Assembly: GCA_037951165.1 (NCBI GenBank)
Contig: JBBDHG010000116.1
Location: 124,001-188,000, forward strand
DNA length: 64,000 nucleotides
Direction of reading: 5' to 3'
DNA from: Lophius americanus
Taxonomy: Eukaryota; Chordata; Actinopteri; Lophiiformes; Lophiidae
The stretch's first letter is position 1. Every line of letters begins with the position of its first letter. The position numbers and the translations under genes were made by a program. The notes below the pieces were generated by a model that made no database searches, was not told the origin of the DNA, and was given only the letters and a program-made list of their open reading frames with translations. Positions 49,073-60,818 of the stretch are shown here, in pieces.

Positions 49073-52000
49073 TAACTTTCAGCTTTTGCTTTGTCCTACT
49101 CCTTGTCTGACACATATGATTCATGTATTTCTTTTCAACATGTTCGAAATAAAGTATTGAGATTAGAAAAAAAAAAAGAAAAGTTACAATCTGCACAACA
49201 CTCTAGGCTTAAATAACAGCAAATGGTGAGTATTTGTCTCGAAGTTCAGGAAAAATAAGTATTAAATACGAATTTAAAATACCTAAACGCATCACTCTGT
49301 CACGTTTACTTTGTTTGGCAAGTTTTCATGAATAAAAAAAACACAATAAGATTTGGGTTATACCCTGGATAAAAACTGTTCATGGATGGACTGATAGATA
49401 TTAACAATAATGAATTTGATTACATGAAACACGTTGGAGGTGACTGCTCGTGTGTCCGTGTGTTTCTTGCGTACCTTGCAGGGTTATGGGTCTTTATCAC
49501 CAGGTTCTTCTGAATCAGAGTGCTCACTGAGGACCAGGCAGTGTACTTACTGCCGAGATCCGGCTACAAACAGAGAGAAGGAATGACAATACGTGAAAAA
49601 ATAACATAGAGCAGGAATCTGAATGTTTTATAAACTATATTTCTCGTACAGCTGTAAACGACTTGTCACAGAGATGCTGGGCTTCTGTTTGCAGCTCCAT
49701 TCTGAACATGTAACCTTTACTGCCTGGGATCTGGAGAGAGATGATGATGATGATGATGGATTACTGCTCCTGCCATTTAAAACTATTTACTATTTTTTTA
49801 CAGACAGAAAGGTTCACCTGTTTCTGTCTGTAAAGGGTGATGAGAACAGCGTAGCCACCAGTCCTCTTCTGAGGGACATAGTCTCTCTTCTTCTTCTTCC
49901 TCCCCACACCTCCTCCTCCTTCTCCTCCTGCTGCTCCTCGTTCACGCCTGCCTTTCCGTTCATCCCCTGCTGCATTCTTCTACAAGAAAAGACGGATTGC
50001 ACGTTTATCTTTCCACTTATGGCTGAATATTCACCAAATAGGGTGATTTAAAGCGCCTGTTCAGGGTAAATAAACAAACTCAAATTGTAAGTTCTTACCC
50101 TATTTCTGAGATATCTTAGGATCAAAAGAACACATTGATATTGTTTGCACTCAATTAATCAAACCTTTTTATATGGTAACTTTCAAATCATTTTTAATGC
50201 CATTGAAAAAAAAAAAAGTGGAAAAAAGAATATCGAGACTAACCAGGTGTTTGTTGATATTAGGCTCCATGTGAACTCTGAGTATGGCTCACATCTGTGT
50301 GTCTCTCTGCAAGGGTTTGGTCTTTCACAGTTATACAATTATAGCTGAGGATTAAATGTCCTTCAAATAATTGTGATCAGGGGTGACCATGTAAAAATTG
50401 CGACAGGCCAAGGGTTCATTATTGTTTGGATTTGGTCTTTTTCTGAGGGTGTCTTTCTGTGGCTGATTTGGGTAAGGGCTGGATAAACTGTTTGTTCCTT
50501 TAGAACATAAGAAGCAGAGGAGTAACATAGATGTGATGTAAGATTCGCTCTTCCTTTTAATTAAACCAGTAATAAGGATGTTGTGGTAAGCATCAAATGT
50601 TACAAAAACAAACAGTAACCGCTGCATCTTTTATCGCCAGGATGTTTATTCTGAACAGATTATGTCACCAATGAAGTTGTTCTATCCAATCTCCTCTGAG
50701 TTCTTCTCTGCTGCATATGACCGATACTCAAACAACCTCGTTTGATTTAACCCTGATCTTATATCCCAGTCACACGCAGGGTCTGCTTCCACTTAGATTT
50801 CATTCGCTCCAAAGGAATTTCCAAAAAAGTTACAGCTTTGGACATCTATGACGGGTGCATTGGTGATACTTGTGTGTTTACCCAGTGACACGGACTCATG
50901 TATTGTGTGTTTACCTTCCTGGAAGGAGCCAGGCTGTTGTTGTCTTGTCTGCCGGGGAGGTTCACTCCTTCCGGGAGAGAGTGGATTGGAGCGTCAGGCC
51001 CTGGAGAAGAGTGAAAAATAGAAGTTGATAGTGTATGACTTTAAAACGTTAACATTTAAAGTAAAATCTCCTCCTACAATGAGAACTCCTTGAGATTCCA
51101 GGATTCTTCTGCAGTTACCGCTACACTAGGTGAACGGTGCTTATTGCTATGGCAGAAATGCTTGGCTGGGCTCTATGGTTATACATTCTCATTCAATACA
51201 CTGAAGAACATTAAGAGCCAGATAATAAGATTCCATCAAAAATAAAAAGCAAAGCCACACTCTGTTCTTTATGTAGTAAGCAGTAGTATGGTGAGTTTAT
51301 CCGTTATTAGCCTGCCTATACAGCTCCAACTTAACCAGTAGCCACTAATGCAGAAATTTAAATGACATATTAACATAATTTCCTCTGAAATATTTTCTTA
51401 CTAGACAAATGATGCTTAATGAAAACAAACATTTGTTTTCAAAGTGTTCTTAGACAATTCCAAGTTTAGGCATCTGGGAAATTAGTAAGTAAAGTTACCA
51501 TCCATAGTCTCAAAGCAGCCATCAATCTATATGTTAAAATCTCTCCATGGTATCTGGACTTTATCTCATATTTCACAGAATCTTCCCAGCACTTAATACA
51601 TTTTATCAGGCACACTGTGATTTAGTTTATCACACTCTTAAAGCAAATTAGTCATTTGATGAAACATGCATCCCTCCATGAATTACCGTTCTCTCTGTAG
51701 TACCGTTGCAGTTTATCATCCAGTATTTTACAGATGCCGTCACCAAAGTTTTGGAGGATCTTTGCCTCTTTGGCGTTTTGAAGTGGTAACGGATACTTAT
51801 TTAAAGAGCTGACAGCCTGTAAGGAAAGCAAAAACATTAATGAAGATCAGATCTTTTGTCAGCTCTTTTCCTCAACACTTTTTAATTTCAGTTTCTTGGT
51901 TGATCTGAAAAGTTTAGTCTTATATTCAGTATAACATAATTAATAACATTACTGTCAGCTGGACTGTTACAGCATGCTGGTGGAGAATTAAAAACACAAA

Positions 52001-53227
52001 GACAACATTTAATTAAATATGAAATTTAAATGTGCACACAACATTGTACCTCTATTTCAATTCTTAGAACTTTATGTGATCGGATAAAAAGACTAAACTG
52101 CATGGCTGCAGACCAGTCAGGATCTTTGACATCAAACTGGTAAAACCATTGCACATTGTTATGTTGAGATACGACATTAGAATCATTTACATTCATACAC
52201 ATCTATATAAAACTGTGAGAAGTTTATTTCTTTGTGCAAAATGAAAGATATGATGTGAAGAAGTATGAAGATCTTTACAATTAGTGCAATTTCAAAATGA
52301 GCACCAGAGATTAGTGTCATAGATTCAGTATCTTTTTGATTGCTCATTGGTCACAACCGCCATATTGTTTATCTAATTAAAGTGCCCAGAAAAGAGCTTT
52401 TACAGAACAAGTTGTCCTGGTGATGTTTAAACTTTTTTGATATGACATCTATAGAAGACTTATTGGCCTTTTTCAGTTCAACAAAGAAAACTTGTTTGAC
52501 AATCTTGTGCAGGGTATACAGCCAGTCCTTGGCTGTAATTGACAGTCAAATTATAGCTCATCAAACAAAACCAGAAAGCAATTAACAAGACCGGCATTTA
52601 CACAGAAACACATCCATAAAACAGGTAACAGAGAAACCCATAAAAAAATTTTGCTTCATATGTTAATATGAAACCCATAAAAAAAAATTTGCTTGCTTAT
52701 GAACACCATGTGCTTGACCACATGGTGTATGTATTCAGATCCTTTATTTGAGTAAACGCCCTTACACCAAACTGTAAGAATACATGTCAACAAGTCAAAG
52801 TTCTGCATTCTAAATCTTACATAATTAGAAGTATTTAAGTAATAACAGCAAAATGTACTGCCAACATCAAAGTAACGGTATTTATTGTGCGATATAATGG
52901 TCCCACTCTATGTTTTACTATCATATAGGACATTTTTAGATTATTGAATCAATGTGTTCACCAGTGCTACTGCACTATACATGTTAAACGCTGAGGTAAT
53001 CAAAAAAAGGATAACGAAAAGTGTACCAGAAAGTATAATGTCAGGTTTCATCACTAGAGAGAAACATATGAAGTTGTCATGGTTACCTTGTGGTAGGTGT
53101 ACTGGGTCTTCAGCCCCTTCTCTCGAGCCTCGTCCCGAAGCTCGGTGAGCCACTTGAGGAACAGCGGGTTCGGACAGGATGGTAGTACGCGTTTCCGACC
53201 CAACCGGACCGGCTCCGCAGCTGGCAT
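42003..53227 (-). CDS. mus81: crossover junction endonuclease MUS81
   Basis: Catalytic subunit of the nuclear structure-selective endonuclease that works with EME1/EME2 on 3' flaps, stalled forks and recombination intermediates. Coding exons, in transcript order: 53087-53227, 51687-51816, 50915-51000, 49818-49979, 49650-49730, 49475-49563, 47605-47790, 47386-47523, 47180-47307, 45965-46077, 45629-45748, 45146-45241, 43931-44059, 43745-43848, 43008-43091, 42003-42069 (TAG). They join in frame to 617 residues. The N-terminal HhH region is about residues 15-90 (CPNPLFLKWLTEL, GDGICKILDDKLQRYY), a basic Gly-rich linker about 120-160, and a winged helix about 160-245. The XPF-type nuclease core carries ERKRMDD at 398-404. 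A C-terminal HhH2 region (about 545-617) includes MQISGLSGDKATAILEHY. The ATG start gives MPAAEPVRLGRKR, as in the family. The 47.6-47.5 kb exon junction is ambiguous: the donor could be at 47594 with another acceptor. Confidence 0.96.
42190..42752 (-). mobile_element. LINE reverse-transcriptase C-terminal fragment in mus81 3' intron
   Basis: Read on the minus strand, this gives MSKVICDRGVAPRVKGKVNK, then a frame change to VTRMDVIRNEHIRG-like sequence, REARLWWFGHVKRRD and WMW-type ends. This is the C-terminal part of a common fish non-LTR element. It is frameshifted and dead. The long plus-strand frame across it is only its shadow. Confidence 0.75.
45268..45392. repeat. (AT/ACAT)n microsatellite
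   Basis: ATATAT and ACATACAT mixtures adjacent to a mus81 exon. Confidence 0.85.
46700..46980. other. GC-rich island with perfect palindrome in a mus81 intron
   Basis: GC content and C-runs (13 C at 46763-46775) contrast with the AT-rich flanks. It contains a 26-bp perfect palindrome at 46861-46886 (TCCCCTTCCCCGG and its complement). Plus-strand frames here are Pro-rich and low complexity; I do not call a gene. Confidence 0.5.
48165..48240 (+). mobile_element. Tc1/mariner transposase C-terminal scrap
   Basis: Encodes NPIEHLWKDLRMAVHRR, the motif containing the last catalytic acidic residue of Tc1-type DDE transposases. No further transposase sequence was recognised either side. It lies in a mus81 intron, antisense to the gene. 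Confidence 0.7.
48721..48744. repeat. poly-A run
   Basis: A run of A of about 20 nt in a mus81 intron. No retroposon body was recognised beside it. Confidence 0.6.
49033..49070. repeat. (AT)n microsatellite
   Basis: About 18 AT units in a mus81 intron. Confidence 0.9.
52735..52880. repeat. dispersed AGTACTT-type repeat fragment
   Basis: TTCAGATCCTTTATTTGAGT and AAGTATTTAAGTAATAACAG resemble the 31740-32200 repeats. Located in mus81 intron 1. Confidence 0.4.
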
Positions 53228-53570
53228 CCCTTTGTAACGAGGGAATAATAATATGAATGTTTTTCCAGCCGTCGTACGAGAGACATGTTTTTGTTATTTT
53301 GGGGGTTTTCCGCATCATTGACATGATAGCAAGCTAAGAACAAGCTAACGTTAGCACCCTCAAATTGGCTATCTAAAAAACATATATCCAAAAATAAATC
53401 GATTAGGAAGCTGCACCAAAGATTTATAAATCGATTTAGCTCATTGAAAGTGGGGTAAGTTGTACCCAGAAGCTGGACTCACCTTTTAATTGCGAATTTA
53501 CTGCATTCCCTGGCGCCTAGTTTTCAAAGACATTACGCACTTCCTGTTGACAGCAGGCGCGTGACCGGAA
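53228..53570 (-). promoter_or_regulatory. mus81: mus81 promoter and probable non-coding first exon
   Basis: On the minus strand a donor, AAAAG/GTGAGT, lies at 53483/53482. It is followed after about 250 nt by a weak acceptor (CAAAG) a few bases before the ATG at 53227, so a 5' non-coding exon is likely. An ETS-like ACAGGAAGTGCG lies just upstream on the minus strand (53536-53547). No TATA box was seen. Confidence 0.45.
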
Positions 53571-53770
53571 AAAAAGGTTGGGCACTTATTCTAACATTGT
53601 AACCTAGCGGCGACGTGAGTAATAACAGCCCAAGTATGTGAATAAAGTAATTCGTTTCTGAATAAATAACTGAATAAACAAAGGAATTATTTGGTGGGAA
53701 CTATTGAACTTTTAACTCCAATTTAATTACATCCATTTGACAGCTGCAGTCACAAATTCACAAAAAGGAT

Positions 53771-53840
53771 TTAACACAAAAAGGACGTGGAGAACTGCTT
53801 TACATATGTAAAGCAGTTCTCCACGTCCTTTTTTTGTTAA
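53771..53840. repeat. 70-bp near-perfect palindrome
   Basis: The arms 53771-53805 and 53806-53840 are reverse complements at 34 of 35 positions, with no spacer (centre ACAT/ATGT), and both ends read TTAA. It lies about 540 bp upstream of the mus81 start codon. Confidence 0.92.
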
Positions 53841-54867
53841 GTGAAAACCATGTATTTACAAAAGTGCTGATTCTGAAAATTTGCGAATTACTAAAAAAAG
53901 GATTTATTTAGGGGTTGAGAAAATGTATTTAGTTATTATTGAGCTAAATTAACTATTTTAAAAAGTCATGCGTTATCTAGAAAACACCATTAAAGTTAAA
54001 AACAGCAGATATAACATGGAGGGACCATGACCAAATAAATGGTTTTGTAAAGCTGAGATCAATTAATCCCGTTACCCAGTTAGCAGCAAATTCATATAAA
54101 AACCTCCAATGCCAATGTCATGATCGTGCAGAAAGAAAATGCAGGAGAGCATCAAAGTCAGTGGGATTCAGCCTCAGCATATTTGTATGAGGGTGCCTCA
54201 GGTAGCCGCAGCATAATGCTTCAAAATAAGGATTGTGAGGCCAGAAAAATGCATTAACTTATTTACAAAAAAAAAGTATAAGGGTGCTCTATAGGTCCTT
54301 TTTCCTTAACTCAACAAAAATGTATTTAGTAGGACATTTTAGAATAAGAGAGTTGACCAATCAATGAAAACATGAAACTTACATTTTAAAAAGTAGACAA
54401 TAAGACAACAAGAACCAAATGTACAAATCGGAGCTGACCTATCATGGACGGGCAACTCATTCCACAGTTTGGGAGTTGCATCAGAGAAATCTCGGTCAAA
54501 CTTGATCTTTAGCTCTGTCTTAAGAAACAACAAGAGATATTTGCTGAGCGGACTTCAATGACTTTGGGGAGTATCTGTGTGTAATACGCCGAAATTGTAA
54601 GGTGGTGCCAACACATTCAAATATTTAAAAAGAAACAATAAAATCTTAACCGTCCAATTAATCTTGATATGAATTGCGACTGGACATGTGCACCTTCAAA
54701 ATGCCTGCCTTTGGGTTTCACCTTAAGTAAGTCAATCCAAATCTTGGATCCAGATTCAGTGGATTTGGCAGATGCATATTTGTCAGTACTTTTACTGGAA
54801 TCGTTAAAAAAGGCTAATAATAGTGCTAAAAATCATCTATCTTGCTCTGTTCAAAGTAGAGAGAGAT

Positions 54868-55440
54868 ATGCATTCCATCCATCCATCCATTTTCTTCCAC
54901 TTATCTTGGGTGGGGACGCTGTGGCAGCTGGTTAAGAAGGTATTTCCAGATATCCCTCTCCCCAGCAACACTCTCCAGCTTATCCTGGGGAATCCGGAGG
55001 TGTTCCTAGTCTCCTTTGACAGAGAAGAACCAGCGGCATCCGTAACCAATGCTATGGGTAGAGGAGAGCTCTGGTTCTTTCCACGCCAGAGATGTTACAT
55101 TCTGAGTACCCAAAAGCAGTCAAAAAGGAGCCTTTCCTCGCCTGCTGCACATGCTGCTTAGCACCCCACCCCAACGTCCTTCCCTGCAGGTGTGGAGCCC
55201 ACCGGGTGGTGGCTCCATCAAGCTTTTTTGGGCTGAGCCCCATGGAAAGAGGCCCAGTCACCAGAGGCTCGGTGTAGAAGGGTGCCCCAGTCTCCGTATT
55301 CCAGGTGAGTTTTTTCAAACTCCTTATGTGCCTATTTATTGGGGCCTTTCAATTGCTTTTCATCTTACCCTTCCCCACAGACCACTTTGCCTTGGGGACC
55401 CTAACAGGGACTAATGCCCTGACAACATAGCTTTCAGGAT
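54868..55440. mobile_element. LINE-derived repeat fragment
   Basis: CCATCCATCCATTTTCTTCC, then TGGCAGCTGGTTAAGAAGG, CCTCTCCCCAGCAACACTC, and a later block with GAGCCCCATGGAAAGAGGCC and CAGTCACCAGAGGCTCGG. This is a familiar fish non-LTR retrotransposon-associated block, probably RTE/Rex3-like, from memory. Its apparent frames are not genes. Confidence 0.55.
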
Positions 55441-55644
55441 CACAAAGTTACCCTAAAATCATAGGATTTCTTTCAGGGCACATGCTCCAACCTTTCATTC
55501 AGTTTCACAGTAGTAAGTCAAGAAGTTTTGGCAAAAATGACCCATAAAGCCTTGTCTCACAAAATTAAAATAAATTGATGAAAAAAACTTTATCCCCGCC
55601 TTTGCTACAATTTCAGTTTTGTGTTCCTCCTTCTGTTTGATGAT

Positions 55645-55870
55645 GAATGTTGTCAGCGCTTATGCCCCGGAAGTTGGTGTGAGCTGGAAGAGAAAGAGAA
55701 TTGCTGGAGAGAGTTGGTGAAGGGATGGAGGATATTCTCAGGGGTGAGAGAATAGGGGTTGGAGTACACTTCAATGGTCATCTTGGAGAAGGGAACACGT
55801 ATTTGAATATGCGGGAGGAGCGTAGGGTGACATATAAGAGCGGAGGTAGGAGCACGCAGGTAAATTTATT
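55645..55870 (+). mobile_element. LINE endonuclease-domain fragment with internal deletion
   Basis: GTCAGCGCTTATGCCCCGGA encodes a VSAYAPE-like endonuclease motif. It is followed by HFNGHLGEGNTYLNMREERR and VTYKSGGRSTQV. In complete elements the GHVGEGN and NTYF...REEHRVTYKSGG blocks are separated, so a stretch is missing. Frame shifts between 5' and 3' parts. Confidence 0.7.
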
Positions 55871-57130
55871 ATTATTGTCATTTCAATCTACTTCCAAATT
55901 GGTTCTTCCTAGTTGCATTCCTAACCCTCACATCAAGGTTCAGGAAAATCTGTCATGTAGTTTTTATGTAAACCTGCTAAAGCCTCCATGGCAGAGGTTT
56001 TAACTGGACAGAAATGAGTAAAGGGAATCTAAAATTCCCCGAACAAAGAAAGAAAAGGAAATAAATTGTAAAACCAACATAAATTATGCAAGCAAATTCA
56101 TTACTTCCCAAATTCCAAGCGTTTAGTTTTTGCTTGAGATATGTTATATTCGTGTGCTTTTCCAATCTAGAGGTTGTGAGGGACAGGATGGCTCAGTGTC
56201 GGTTAACTTTGAAGACCGTTATTTAGCTGTTACTTGAATCCATTTCCACATGTCCTCAGGCTGATGGGAGTTTGCTGGAATCTTCCAACAAGACCCAACA
56301 GAGACCAAGAATCCAACCTCACCCTCTTAACCACCTCTCTCTCTCTTTTTCAAACATACAGCTTCTGCAGCTTGGGGGGAAAAGGAACATAGTAAAGCAG
56401 CTTAATCGCTAGTGTAGAGCAAATTTACATTGTTTTATTCAAATCCATACAGCCACGTTTGATGCTGTGAATAGCAACTGACTGAAAAAGAACTCCAAAA
56501 TCCACAGAAAAAATTTTAAATTCAATTGAGAGATAGTTATGGTATTGAGAGATATTTTTCTAAATGTTATTTTAAAACATGTGATTGTTTTTGGGTTGCT
56601 TTTTTTTACCCCATAGCAGCATTGTTGGTCTCCAATGGGATTCTTTCACAAGAAATAACTACATTTAAATTATTATTTATGCAAAATCTGCCTCAGCAAT
56701 TTGAAAGATGTTGAAAATCTAGAGTAGGTGAAATGTACTCAGTCCTCCAGCTCTGTTTCAAGTTAAGCTGGTTAGCTGGTTATATGTAAAGGTGTTGCCA
56801 TTTTAGAACTTAACTGCACCAAAATCGATCTAATGCATTTGTTGCAAGTATGTGACAAGCCAGAGATTGGCAATAATTGAAAATGCCTGTGTATACAAGG
56901 AAATTCCCGTTCCATGTGTTCATCCAGGATTGTGTTTTTCTTTGTACGGTACAAACAGCAGTCCCAAATTACTTCCATGAGTGGGCGTAAAAACTTGTGT
57001 AACTGCAACCTCAGGGACAAATATGTCACAACAAGATGAACCTGAACTAATAACAGTCTGCAGAGAACGGGTGGAGGGAGTCTGGTAGTAGCACTGTCAA
57101 CTGAAACAAGTTCTAAGTTCCAATCCAACT
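55871..57130. other. spacer between mus81 and ovol1
   Basis: AT-rich sequence with no gene recognised. The 152-codon minus-strand frame at 56772-57230 has no family resemblance and overlaps repeat material at one end. Confidence 0.4.
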
Positions 57131-57134
57131 GGGG

Positions 57135-57280
57135 ACTTGGGGGCTTTTCTGTGTGGAGATTGCATGTTGTCCCTAGGATGGCACTGATTCCCTCATGGCG
57201 TTCGGGCTTCCTCCCAGTGGCACCCGTCATTGTTTGGGATATATTGGGCTGCAGGTGAACATTCTGTTCTTAATACATAT
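57135..57280. repeat. dispersed repeat plus Tc1 5' fragment
   Basis: TTCTGTGTGGAGATTGCATG and GGCTTCCTCCCAGTGGC belong to a common fish repeat. Immediately after, TTTGGGATATATTGGGCTGC and AGGTGAACATTCTGTTC match the 5' part of the Tc1-type family at 22165-24800. Confidence 0.55.
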
Positions 57281-57899
57281 ATATATTATCATTGTCACTG
57301 TTGTTACATTTCTGTTTTATACATTGTATTACTGTTGATTTTCTTTAACCTGTTCTGATAATTGATTATTTTAAGTTAAGCCTTGCCTGAATTACATTCC
57401 CAGAATAAACTTAAAATAGCTCCATATCTATCGGTTCATTGGGATCTTGTGGAATTTCAAACAGCTCAAATAATGTACAGAGCCAAAAATGAATAAATAA
57501 TTACCAGGAAAATTAAAAAATGATTCACTGATAAGGAAGGGGTAAATGAAGTATATATCTATGTAATTATGAATATAATCAAGATAATCAAAACTGATTT
57601 TAGCAAATAACTCGAATATCTTCCAATGAAAGCACAATCAGTGGTTAGAAAAACAACAATTCTGGTGTAATATATTACTCCGTTTAATGAGCAAAAAGTT
57701 CTTATTTCACTGAAAAACCATTGTACAGAGAAGCCCACAGGTACTGCTCACATGCATTAGAGATAAAGTAATAAACACTGGTACTGACAGACATGATAAT
57801 GGGCTTAGCAACGATGTAATCCCAAGTAAAAACATATGTTAGTTAAAGTCTGACTTGGCATTGTTTGGTTATTTCATTCACCTTAAATAGAACCCCTAA

Positions 57900-57935
57900 T
57901 ACGCACACACACTCACACTCACACTCACACATACG
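57900..57935. repeat. CA-rich microsatellite
   Basis: ACACACACTCACACTCACAC-type repeat downstream of ovol1. Confidence 0.7.
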
Positions 57936-58080
57936 CATATACAGTATATAAATCACTCTCCACATTTGGGGTGTATTATTTCATGCACCTTGCAGGTATT
58001 ACGGCCATCTCATAGCACATTCATCCGCCTTTCAACCACCCCCCTGAGTTTGTCATTGTGATGGTCTTGCAACCTCCACC

Positions 58081-59634
58081 CTACTTCTCTATTGACTCGG
58101 TGGTGTCATCACTATCGGCTCCTTGTGGTGACGCTGGCGTCAATCCAATGCCTGAACCTCCCTCTCTTCCTCCACTCGCTCTCCTTGCAGCCTTCCCCTT
58201 CAGCAGGTGGCTGTCGGGGTGAAGTGAGTGGAGGTGTTTCAGAAGCTCCTCCTGAGACCCTGAAGTGTGGCCGCACTCCTCGCACACGTACAGCTTGTTG
58301 CGTCGCTCCTTGTATGCATACTTCTGGGTGACGCTGTGGATCTTCTTCATGTGGGACTCCAGGGAGCAGCGCTGGGTGAAGGCCTTCTCGCAGAGGGTGC
58401 ACTTGTAAGGACGGACTCCTGAAAGAAAAGGTGGAAAATGTTATATATATATATATAAACATACAATGTTATATATTAAGTAGGTTCTTATTATGTCACA
58501 TGCTCTTCGCATTCGTTACCAGTGCGTTTAAGAAAGTGTGAATCAAAATGACAACAAATAGCTGACCTGTATGTGTGCGTACATGTCTCTTAAGGTCAAA
58601 GGTGTCGTTGAAGCCTTTGCCGCAGAAGTTGCACAGGTGTCTCTTTGTCTCGTTGTGGCACTTGATATGTCTGTTTAACATCCGCTGGTGGTGGAAGCTC
58701 TTCTGGCAAGCCTGTAGGTAGCAGCAGAAGGAGATTTGTTATTATTTTTACATTTAAGCATCTTCATGATGACATACTCATTGTGAAAAAGCAGTTCACC
58801 AAAAATTTTAAATTCGGTCCCCTCAGCCCCCTGACAATGGAAAATGTTGGAAAGTTGGGAAAATTTTCTCCGTCCACAGATCATTTTTGCAAAATTAGCT
58901 AATTCTGGTTGTAGTATATCGTTTGCAATGACGGACATGTTTTAATGTATGAAGGCACGGAAGGCATGGAGACCTTAAAGTTGTTTTATTTATTGATTCA
59001 TTTTTTATTCATTTATAGGTATAATTAAGATACTAAATGAATATATAGGTAGATAAAACATTCAATTTCAGTTTTTCATCCATACTATCTGCGCTTCCAA
59101 TTTCGTACCTGGCACACAAACGACCCTGCCGTCGGAAGTGATGAACTCTGGCTTTGACCCGTTGATCTGGTTACGATGGGGGCCACGTTCCTGGGAGCAG
59201 GGGTCGTCATCGTGACAAGTGGCTTCACAGTGGTAGGTGGATTCAAGGAAGCCGTGTTGGGAATGGGAGGATGGACAGATGGATTTGGAAGTAACTCGCC
59301 TGTAGTTACCTGTAGTGGACAAGGTGACAAAAAGACACATGAGAGGTAACCCAACTTCTCCACATCCACAAACAGCGGTAGGAAAAAATGTTCCTGTTCC
59401 GTACCTTCATTTTGGACCGGATGTAAGTCGGACTACCCAGTGACCTCCTTCTGACGTCAGACTTTTCCTCCATTGAGGTCGCCTGGCTCTGGGGTCGCCC
59501 CAACATCGTGCAGGACGGCAGCTCGGGGTGTGCTTGCATGTCGGAGATGGACTGCTTGGTGAGGCAGAGGGGTGTTGTCTCAGCGGGGCTGGCTTCAGCA
59601 CCCATCATCAGGACGGACGGAGGGAAAGTGGACA
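58081..59634 (-). CDS. ovol1: OVO-like C2H2 zinc-finger transcription factor (3' exons only)
   Basis: Nuclear repressor of the OVO family, active in epithelial differentiation. Visible coding exons in transcript order: 59405-59634, 59109-59309, 58567-58711, 58081-58418 (TAG 58081-58083), about 303 residues. Four C2H2 fingers follow one another: VCQACQKSFHHQRMLNRH (split by an intron between CQ and AC), LCNFCGKGFNDTFDLKRH, YKCTLCEKAFTQRCSLESH and YVCEECGHTSGSQEELLKH. QKYAYKERRNKLYVCEECG and the link to mus81 favour ovol1 over ovol2/ovol3. The first visible exon opens in mid-codon. The family's N-terminal SNAG-type MPRAFLVK exon was not found up to 64000, so it probably lies outside. The region between exons 2 and the fingers is Ser/Thr/Pro-rich and longer than in mammals. 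Confidence 0.9.
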
Positions 59635-60751
59635 CTGGAGAGAGAGAGAAGAAAATGTCACCACTCAGGCCTTTTCTGTTTTGTTGCCAATTAGAGACAA
59701 CACATTTCTTGCTATTGCCGGTCTTTTAATTCACACCATTTTTTGCTCAGTTTTGGGGCTCTCCTAACATGTGAGAGAATTATATGGTTATCTAACTTCA
59801 ACATAAAGTTAGTAACTGACAACTTTTTGCCAATTTTGCTGAGTGTACTACAAAGTTTTGGAGATTTAGCAATAAATAGCCGCTGTCAAATAGGCCTTAG
59901 GCATTTATAGGGACTTTGACTCCCTTAAATAAGACTTTTTATCTGTTTGCATATCCACTGCCAACTGGAATGCTGAAAGGATTTTATTTTCAGTGGTTTG
60001 TGAAGCAATCAGAGCTACTCTCTAAATCTAAATTTGGAGATCCCCTATAACCCACTGGGAACAGGACTGTTCACCTTTTTTGGAAATAATGACTGTGTAC
60101 TACTTTGACAACACAGAACAACTTGCTATACATTCCGAGGCAGACAACATATTTGGCTGTACCAAAGCTGTTAATATGTCTGTTGGGTCAGGCCATAATC
60201 TGGATGATCACTGACCACCATGGGATCGAGTGAAGACGTTCTACCAGGCCAACCACTGGACTTATATTGACAAAAAGAATTAGTTGTGAACACATAACAA
60301 CCACATAACATCAACTACACAATACCCAAAGAAGACTTTGGGTATTGCTCAACTGAGGACATTCAGAAAAGGGCTGGAAATGACTTACATCAGACATGAT
60401 CCAGACAACTTTTTGCCATTATTTGTGTCAAAGCATCACAAGTTTTTCTTTTTAAATTATGCAACAACATGGTGTACAAATACAAGAAAATAAAACATTA
60501 AACAACTTTCCTTTAACACAATATCATTTCCCTCACAGAGTCCCCTTGCTAAGAGCCCAGCCCACAAACCCTGAGGACAATCTGACTGTCCGGGATTCAG
60601 CAAGACGAAAACGAGAAAAAGATGCTGCTAGGCTTTTCAAAAATATCAAAGTAATGATGATTTTCCAAAACCGTGTATCTGAAACAACAGAATAGCCGCG
60701 GAAGCAGATATTAGATCTGATTACAAACCCACGATTCCACGGATATAACAT

Positions 60752-60818
60752 CACCATAAACATGCGTGTGTGCGCTCAGGGACTTTTTGCCTGAGTGCAC
60801 ACACGCATGTTTATGGTG
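60752..60818. repeat. hairpin with 29-bp stem and 9-nt loop
   Basis: The arm 60752-60780 (CACCATAAACATGCGTGTG...) and 60790-60818 are reverse complements at 28 of 29 positions; the loop is GACTTTTTG. Located in the ovol1 intron. Confidence 0.92.

Noticed and set aside
52941..53391. Frames of 127 and 93 residues overlapping the mus81 first exon
   Set aside because: Alternative frames of the mus81 exon and its 5' flank; the MPAAEPVRLGRKR frame is the real one.
54823..55414. Several 60-112 residue frames on both strands
   Set aside because: They lie in LINE-derived repeat sequence and match no cellular protein.
56772..57230. 152-residue minus-strand frame
   Set aside because: No family resemblance, overlaps repeat sequence at one end, no splice or promoter context.
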